Virus record (IMG/VR): IMGVR_UViG_3300030105_001443
Coordinates: 1-21,074 of that record
DNA: 21,074 nucleotides
Strand: one strand, 5' to 3'
Origin: a virus
The notes under the pieces are model-generated. The model did no database searches. It worked only from the letters and a program-made list of their open reading frames with translations, and was not told where the DNA came from. A program made the translations under genes and the position numbers. Of this stretch, positions 16,413 through 21,074 are shown piece by piece; within the stretch, counting starts at the first letter, position 1; every line of letters starts with the position of its first letter.

Positions 16413-17333
16413 ATGCTTAAAAAACTTCAAACATTACTTGAGTCTTTACTTAGTAGAGGTAGAACATTACAAAATGATGAAGTAGCATTTAATTGTATAT
16501 TTTGTCATCACTCAAAGAAAAAATTACAAGTTAATTTACGCACACAAATGTGGCAATGCTGGGTATGTGGGGTTAAGGGTAGAAGTATATACCACCTGTT
16601 TAAGAAGCTTAAAGCATCAGCAATACATTTCGAGAAACTTCAACAATTCACTGGGTATGCACCTATACAGCCTAAAAAGAAAGCATACGACGATTTAACA
16701 CTCCCTGAGGAATTTAAAACCTTCCTGCAGGTCGAGAAAGGTAATCCTGAATTTCATAACGCTCTCGGTTATCTAAGAAAGCGTGGCTTGACTCGAGAAG
16801 ATATATTAAGGTATAATATTGGTTACTGTGAGACAGGGCAATACAGTAAAATGGTTATAATACCAAGTTATGATGAAGATGGTATACTAAACTTCTTTAC
16901 GGGTAGATCATATTATACTGATGCTACATTTAAACATAAGAATCCTAAAGTATCTAAAGATATTATAGGTTTTGGATTGTATATAGACTGGGAATATCCC
17001 ATCACAGTAGTAGAGGGAGTATTTGACGCTCTTGCGGTAAAACGTAATGCAATACCTTTATTTGGTAAAATAGTGTTAGAGAAACTTAAAAAAGCAGTAG
17101 TACAAAATAATGTTAAACATATCAATATAGCATTAGATAAGGATGCAAGAGCAAAAGCTCTTCAAAGTTGTGAATACTTTATCAATAATGGTGTAACGGT
17201 TAATTTAATAGATTTAGATGAAGAGGATCCAAGTGACTTAGGATTTTCCGGAATTACAACAATAATACAGGAAAGTGTAGCATTAACATCATACGAGTTA
17301 ATGGAGATGAAGATTAAGGAGAAGATGATTTGA
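16413..17333 (+). CDS. 61: DNA primase, DnaG/T4 gp61-like
   Basis: At 306 residues this is near T4 gp61 (342 aa). The N-terminal zinc-binding domain has C28-x2-C31 and C49-x2-C52 (NCIFCHH ... WQCWVCGVKG). A linker and core follow, with LRKRGLTREDILRYNIGYCE at about residues 121-140, typical of DnaG-like primases. The TOPRIM catalytic fold then shows VVEGVFDALAV with E201, and ALDKDARAK with D242 and D244. Such a protein makes RNA primers for lagging-strand synthesis, working with a separate replicative helicase. No helicase domain is fused and none is encoded in the window. ATG 16413 has no Shine-Dalgarno site and is preceded by AT-rich sequence with a TATTAT at 16404-16409. Its TGA (17331-17333) overlaps the TTG start of the next gene, indicating translational coupling. 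Confidence 0.92.
   Translation: MLKKLQTLLESLLSRGRTLQNDEVAFNCIFCHHSKKKLQVNLRTQMWQCWVCGVKGRSIYHLFKKLKASAIHFEKLQQFTGYAPIQPKKKAYDDLTLPEEFKTFLQVEKGNPEFHNALGYLRKRGLTREDILRYNIGYCETGQYSKMVIIPSYDEDGILNFFTGRSYYTDATFKHKNPKVSKDIIGFGLYIDWEYPITVVEGVFDALAVKRNAIPLFGKIVLEKLKKAVVQNNVKHINIALDKDARAKALQSCEYFINNGVTVNLIDLDEEDPSDLGFSGITTIIQESVALTSYELMEMKIKEKMI
17316..17321 (+). promoter_or_regulatory. Ribosome-binding site that fixes the TTG start of the nuclease fusion
   Basis: AAGGAG lies in the last codons of the primase gene, 8 nt before TTG 17330, which overlaps the primase TGA as TTGA. This strong site supports the unusual TTG start over later in-frame start codons, which would cut into or remove Mre11 motif I (D19, H21). 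Confidence 0.75.
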
Positions 17334-20300
17334 TTAAGATAGATGTAGGATTTAACAAAGTAGAGTGCATAGCACATATAGCTGATGTACATATAAGGAA
17401 CTTGAGACGTCATGATGAGTATAAGCAAGTATTTATAAAACTCTATAAAGACTTGAGGGATAATCTACCAGAAAATTCCTTAATATATTTAGCAGGTGAT
17501 ATAGCTCACGCTAAAACAGAGATGAGCCCTGAGCTTATACAGATGACTAGTGATCTATTTACAGAGTTAAGTAATATAGCTCCTACTATTCTTATAGCCG
17601 GTAATCATGATTGTAACTTAAATAATAAGAGTAGGTTAGATGCATTATCACCTATTGTAGATTCTCTTAATTTAGATAACTTTTATTACCTTAAAGACAA
17701 TGGTATATATGAGATAGCTGATTGTGCATTCAATGTAATGTCGGTATTTAACCAACCGGAAGATTATATACTATCTAAAGATATTAAAACCGAAAAAACT
17801 AAATTAGCTTTATACCACGGTTCAGTAGAGAGTGCAACTACCGATGTTGGGTTTAAACTTCCAGGTGAAGTTACAACTGATTTATTCAACGGATACGATA
17901 TGGTGCTGTTAGGTGATATACATAAGCAACAATACCTTAACAAAGCTAAAACTATTGCGTACGCAGGTTCTCTGGTATGTCAGAATTGGGGTGAACATCC
18001 TACTAATCATGGATATATATTATGGGATGTAAAAAAACGTAAACCTGAATATAGGATTATTGAAAACGATTATGCTTATGTAACTTTAGAGATAGAGGAA
18101 GGCAAGATTGTAAATGAGATCCCGATGCCTAAATACCCGAGATTACGAATTAAGGTATGTAAGACAGAAGAATCTCAACTAAAGAAAATTCTTACTGAAG
18201 TACGTAAAACTTCTAAACTGAAAGATGTTGCTATTATTAGAACTGATAGATTATCATCTCAAAAGAGTGGAGATAGAAATTCTAAAGATGCTGGACTAGG
18301 TGATGTCAGAGACACTAACTATCAGAATAAATTAATTGTTGATTATTTAGAACGTAATTTTGTTTTAGAAGATGATACAATTAAAACTATAAAAAAAATT
18401 AATAAGGAATTAAATAGCATTATACCACAAGCAGAGATGTTTAGGAACTTAACCTGGAAACCTATGAAGTTTGAGTTTAGTAATATGTTTAGTTACGGTG
18501 AAGATAATTCAGTTAACTTCTCTAATATGAAAGGTGCTTATGGTTTATTTGCTCCTAATGCAGCTGGTAAGAGTGCTTTACTGGACGCTTTAACATACTG
18601 TCTATTTGATAAATGTAGTAGATCATCACAAGCAAGGGATGTTATGAATAGTGAGAAGACTACATTTCACTGTAAGTTACATTTTAAGATAGACGGACAA
18701 GATTATTTTATTGAGCGAAAGGGTAGTAAAGGACTAAAAGGTTGGAAGGAAGGAAAATACTCAGTAAAGGTTAATTTCTGGACATTAGATGAACAAGGTA
18801 GTGAGGTATCACTAAATGGAGAAGCTAGATATGATACTAATAAATTAATTAGTTCACATGTTGGACACTTTGAAGACTTTATCCTAACATCCTTATCGCT
18901 ACAAAATAATAATACTGGTTTTATAGATAAGTCGCAGTCAGAGAGAAAGGACTTATTAGCACAATTCTTAGATATAAAAGTATTTGATGATCTATGGAGA
19001 GCAGCTAATGATGAAATAAAGGATGTAAGTGCATTATTAAAGGACTTTAAAAAGACTGACTTCACACAGCAATTAGCAGATGCAGAGACAGAGCTTGAGA
19101 TAAAGCGTGAACGTAAGCAAGAGGTTAAAAAATCTTCTAGTTCATTAACAGGTAAGATAGATACCTTAGATAAACGTATTACAACACTTCAATCTAAAAT
19201 AATAGAAATAGAGTCAGTTAACGAGGATCTTGATTCGATGAAAACTCAGCATGCACGTTATATTACTCAAGTAGAAGAAATAACTAACAGGTTACATTCT
19301 GATGAAGCTATTGCGATAGAGAATAAAGAGAAGATACGAAAAGCAAATACTATACTTGAGCAGTATAATATCTCTGAAGTTGAAGATATTTTCAAGATAC
19401 TAACTAGTAATCGTGAAGTAGTTAAAGAGTTAAAGGCAGAGCGAGATCGTATCAAAGTCGACGTTAAGTATAAATTAGAAAAGCTAGAAGCTAGTAACAG
19501 TGCATTTGACCCTAGCTGTAATTTTTGTAAGGAACGTGAAAGTGCATCTATAAAGATACAAGAAGATACTAGAATTAGTCTAGAGCAGGATAAAATAAAA
19601 GCAGATACAGTAATTCAGAAGATAAATGAGTGTGAATGGTATATATCTAATAATATTGGTATTGAAGAAGATTATAGTAAAATTATTAAAGTAAATAATT
19701 TATTATCCACTATTGAGCGAGAGCGAAATGTAGGTAGGATCGCTTATTATAGAGCTAAAGAAAAGTGTGATGGTATTCAACAGAGTATAGCTAAGATTGA
19801 ATCTGCTATGAAAAAGTATCATGAAAATAAAAAAGCTATTATTCATAATAATAAAACTAACGAGCAGATTAGTGAGTTGAGTGGAAAGAGTGATGAACTT
19901 GTTGATACTAAAGTTGGAATAGATGAGGAGTTTATGACACTTCATGGAGCTATTGAAGTTGCTTTTTCTACTAAAAATACTATAACTCAATCTATTAAAA
20001 AAGCTGAGGAACTAGAGCAGAAGTTTAAAGCTTATGAATACTATCTAGATGCTGTACAGAGAGACGGTGTCCCTTATGAACTAATTACAAAGGTAATACC
20101 TATCATTGAAGAAGAAGTTAACGATATACTAGCTCAAATAGTCGAGTTTAAAATTATGTTTGAATTAGATGGTAAGAGTATTAATACATATATAGTATAT
20201 AGTGAAGATAAAACTTGGCCATTAGAGCTAACATCAGGTATGGAGAAGTTTATATCCTCTCTAGCTATCAGAACAGCCCTAGTTAATGTATCTAACTTAC

Positions 20301-20506
20301 CCAGACCCAACTTTCTAGCTATCGATGAAGGGTTAGGTAACCTCGATTCAGAGAATCTTAATTCATTATTTATGTTATTCACCTTCTTAAAATCACAGTT
20401 CGACTTACTTATGATTATAAGTCACCTAGATTCTGTACGAGATGTCGTAGATAATTTAATTGATATTAAAAAAGTTGAAGGTTTCTCTAAAATTACCCAT
20501 GAATAA
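17330..20506 (+). CDS. Single-chain Mre11-Rad50 (gp47-gp46 / SbcD-SbcC) fusion, 1058 aa
   Basis: Both partners of the DNA-end-processing nuclease are in one reading frame. Residues 1 to about 340 are the Mre11/gp47-type phosphoesterase: D19 and H21 (ADVHIRN), D57 (LAGDIAH), N92, H93 and D94 (AGNHD), H163 (YHGS) and D196/H198 (GDIHKQQ). Residues from about 377 are Rad50/gp46: KFEFSNMFSYGE, Walker A at 408-415 (APNAAGKS), coiled coil, a zinc hook at C730-N-F-C733, and a second coiled coil. The C-terminal half has signature LTSGME (967-972), Walker B LAIDEG with D999/E1000, D-loop GNLD (1003-1006) and H1032. T4 encodes these as separate genes 47 (339 aa) and 46 (560 aa). In T4 the complex resects DNA ends for recombination-dependent replication and helps degrade host DNA. 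The join (about 340-376) is a helical, charged linker with no stop or slippery signal. TTG start, coupled to primase. Confidence 0.93.
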   Translation: MIKIDVGFNKVECIAHIADVHIRNLRRHDEYKQVFIKLYKDLRDNLPENSLIYLAGDIAHAKTEMSPELIQMTSDLFTELSNIAPTILIAGNHDCNLNNKSRLDALSPIVDSLNLDNFYYLKDNGIYEIADCAFNVMSVFNQPEDYILSKDIKTEKTKLALYHGSVESATTDVGFKLPGEVTTDLFNGYDMVLLGDIHKQQYLNKAKTIAYAGSLVCQNWGEHPTNHGYILWDVKKRKPEYRIIENDYAYVTLEIEEGKIVNEIPMPKYPRLRIKVCKTEESQLKKILTEVRKTSKLKDVAIIRTDRLSSQKSGDRNSKDAGLGDVRDTNYQNKLIVDYLERNFVLEDDTIKTIKKINKELNSIIPQAEMFRNLTWKPMKFEFSNMFSYGEDNSVNFSNMKGAYGLFAPNAAGKSALLDALTYCLFDKCSRSSQARDVMNSEKTTFHCKLHFKIDGQDYFIERKGSKGLKGWKEGKYSVKVNFWTLDEQGSEVSLNGEARYDTNKLISSHVGHFEDFILTSLSLQNNNTGFIDKSQSERKDLLAQFLDIKVFDDLWRAANDEIKDVSALLKDFKKTDFTQQLADAETELEIKRERKQEVKKSSSSLTGKIDTLDKRITTLQSKIIEIESVNEDLDSMKTQHARYITQVEEITNRLHSDEAIAIENKEKIRKANTILEQYNISEVEDIFKILTSNREVVKELKAERDRIKVDVKYKLEKLEASNSAFDPSCNFCKERESASIKIQEDTRISLEQDKIKADTVIQKINECEWYISNNIGIEEDYSKIIKVNNLLSTIERERNVGRIAYYRAKEKCDGIQQSIAKIESAMKKYHENKKAIIHNNKTNEQISELSGKSDELVDTKVGIDEEFMTLHGAIEVAFSTKNTITQSIKKAEELEQKFKAYEYYLDAVQRDGVPYELITKVIPIIEEEVNDILAQIVEFKIMFELDGKSINTYIVYSEDKTWPLELTSGMEKFISSLAIRTALVNVSNLPRPNFLAIDEGLGNLDSENLNSLFMLFTFLKSQFDLLMIISHLDSVRDVVDNLIDIKKVEGFSKITHE

Positions 20507-20520
20507 ATTTTCTTTATACT

Positions 20521-20533
20521 TATTTATATAAGG
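20521..20533 (+). promoter_or_regulatory. Candidate late-promoter motif, copy 4 (TATTTATATAAGG)
   Basis: The fourth copy of TATTTAT-W-W-W-D-G-R lies in the 45-nt gap after the nuclease fusion, ending 18 nt before ATG 20552. It marks the return from DNA-metabolism genes to a structural-looking gene, which is where a late promoter would be needed. The AAGG at its end could also act as a distant ribosome site, but the spacing is too long to be good. Confidence 0.42.
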
Positions 20534-20551
20534 TAATAAAGTAGACGACGC

Positions 20552-21074
20552 ATGGCACAAAATATAGTAAACACATATCCCTCTAATGGAGGTGGTAAGG
20601 AAATACGTAGATACACAGTAGCTATTCCTAAAAATTTGTTAGGAATGCAGATACCAATTAATGACTCTTCATCTTGGAGCCCATATTACTTTGGTGTTAT
20701 ACGAAAACCATCTAAATTAAAGTTAGGTGGTAATATCTTTGAATTCCTACCACATCCAAATCGGTTTGTTCCAAATACTCAGATATTGTTTGAAGCAGTT
20801 GATAGTCAAAGAAAACAACTTCCTTACGAAATATTGAAAAAGGGGCATGGAGGAGCTATCCGAATTTGTGTATGGGTAGATGATAAGACTCCAATAGGAA
20901 AAGCTTCTATTACATTAGTAGGGGAAGTAGCATACGATGATTGTGGCTGCCCGGTTACAGAAGAATGGGTAGATAAACCTAATGTACGTTGGTCTGATAT
21001 TATACATGTTGATGATAATGATATATCAGATGTAATTGAATATGTAACTACACCGCACGCAACTATTGAAGAAG
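20552..21074 (+). CDS. Probable virion structural protein, N-terminal fragment
   Basis: An open frame starts at ATG 20552 and runs off the window after 174 complete codons without a stop. The product begins MAQNIVNTYPSNGGGKEIRR and is beta-rich. It has blocks such as WSPYYFGVIRKPSKLKLGGN, PNTQILFEAVDSQRKQLPYE and AIRICVWVDDKTPIGKASIT, then LVGEVAYDD. The 'ILFEAVDSQ..LPYE ... PIGKASITLVGE' pattern resembles Ig-like or fibronectin-like modules found, from memory, in large phage structural proteins; I cannot name the protein. Two cysteines close together (DDCGCPV) are noticeable in this otherwise Cys-poor part. It follows the nuclease fusion after 45 nt and has the late-type motif upstream, so it is probably the first gene of another structural block. 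No strong ribosome site is visible. Confidence 0.8.
   Translation, partial: MAQNIVNTYPSNGGGKEIRRYTVAIPKNLLGMQIPINDSSSWSPYYFGVIRKPSKLKLGGNIFEFLPHPNRFVPNTQILFEAVDSQRKQLPYEILKKGHGGAIRICVWVDDKTPIGKASITLVGEVAYDDCGCPVTEEWVDKPNVRWSDIIHVDDNDISDVIEYVTTPHATIEE

Noticed and set aside
18350-18470. Programmed frameshift or split between the Mre11 and Rad50 parts
   Set aside because: The frame is continuous through the junction. There is an A-run at 18391-18397, but both parts are already in the same frame, so no slippage is needed. An internal start near M379 has no good ribosome site.
1-21074. tRNA genes, CRISPR arrays, insertion sequences, integrase or attachment sites
   Set aside because: No cloverleaf-like sequence, regularly spaced direct repeats, transposase or integrase was seen; gaps are too short to hide most of these.

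Overview
The window reads as a piece of an uncultured tailed-phage genome of the contractile-tail, T4-like (myovirus) type. It is visibly AT-rich, and every supported gene lies on the + strand, packed with gaps of 1 to about 90 nt and one 4-nt overlap. Recognisable T4-type parts are a gp25-like and a gp6-like baseplate wedge protein, a DnaG/gp61-type primase and Mre11/Rad50 (gp47/gp46) recombination-nuclease sequences. A T7-type endonuclease I is also present. The large tail proteins follow a style I associate with marine metagenomic myoviruses. The host cannot be fixed from the sequence; a marine SAR11-type or Bacteroidota-type host is only a guess.

Layout. (1) 1-1482: the C-terminal end of a probable baseplate hub/spike protein, then two small proteins of unknown function. 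(2) 1486-3803: gp25-like and gp6-like wedge proteins, tightly coupled. (3) 3814-10579: a DNRLRE/carbohydrate-binding-like protein, a proline- and glutamate-rich linker protein with a Cys-bounded 'GC-DP-A-NY' motif, and a 1472-residue baseplate/tail protein with a LamG-like domain. (4) 10648-15934: a conserved 222-residue structural protein and two large structural proteins that share a C-terminal module; the second carries two LamG-like domains. Regions 3 and 4 together look like the outer baseplate and host-contact apparatus, occupying the place of T4 genes 7-12. (5) 15961-20506: a DNA-metabolism block of T7-type Holliday-junction resolvase, primase, and a single polypeptide joining an Mre11-like nuclease to a Rad50-like ATPase. 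(6) 20552-end: the start of another probable structural gene that runs off the window.

The strongest biological observation is the one-chain Mre11-Rad50 fusion, with all main motifs of both partners in a continuous 1058-codon frame. The strongest regulatory observation is a motif, TATTTAT-W-W-W-D-G-R, found in the four largest intergenic gaps 18-32 nt upstream of structural-gene starts; it is a candidate late promoter or late-transcription signal. The DNA-metabolism block instead starts behind a TTGACA/TATAAT-like region, which suggests a different transcription class. The replication genes and the late genes would then be interleaved on one strand under different signals. All functions are read from sequence motifs and recall of protein families; no searches were run.
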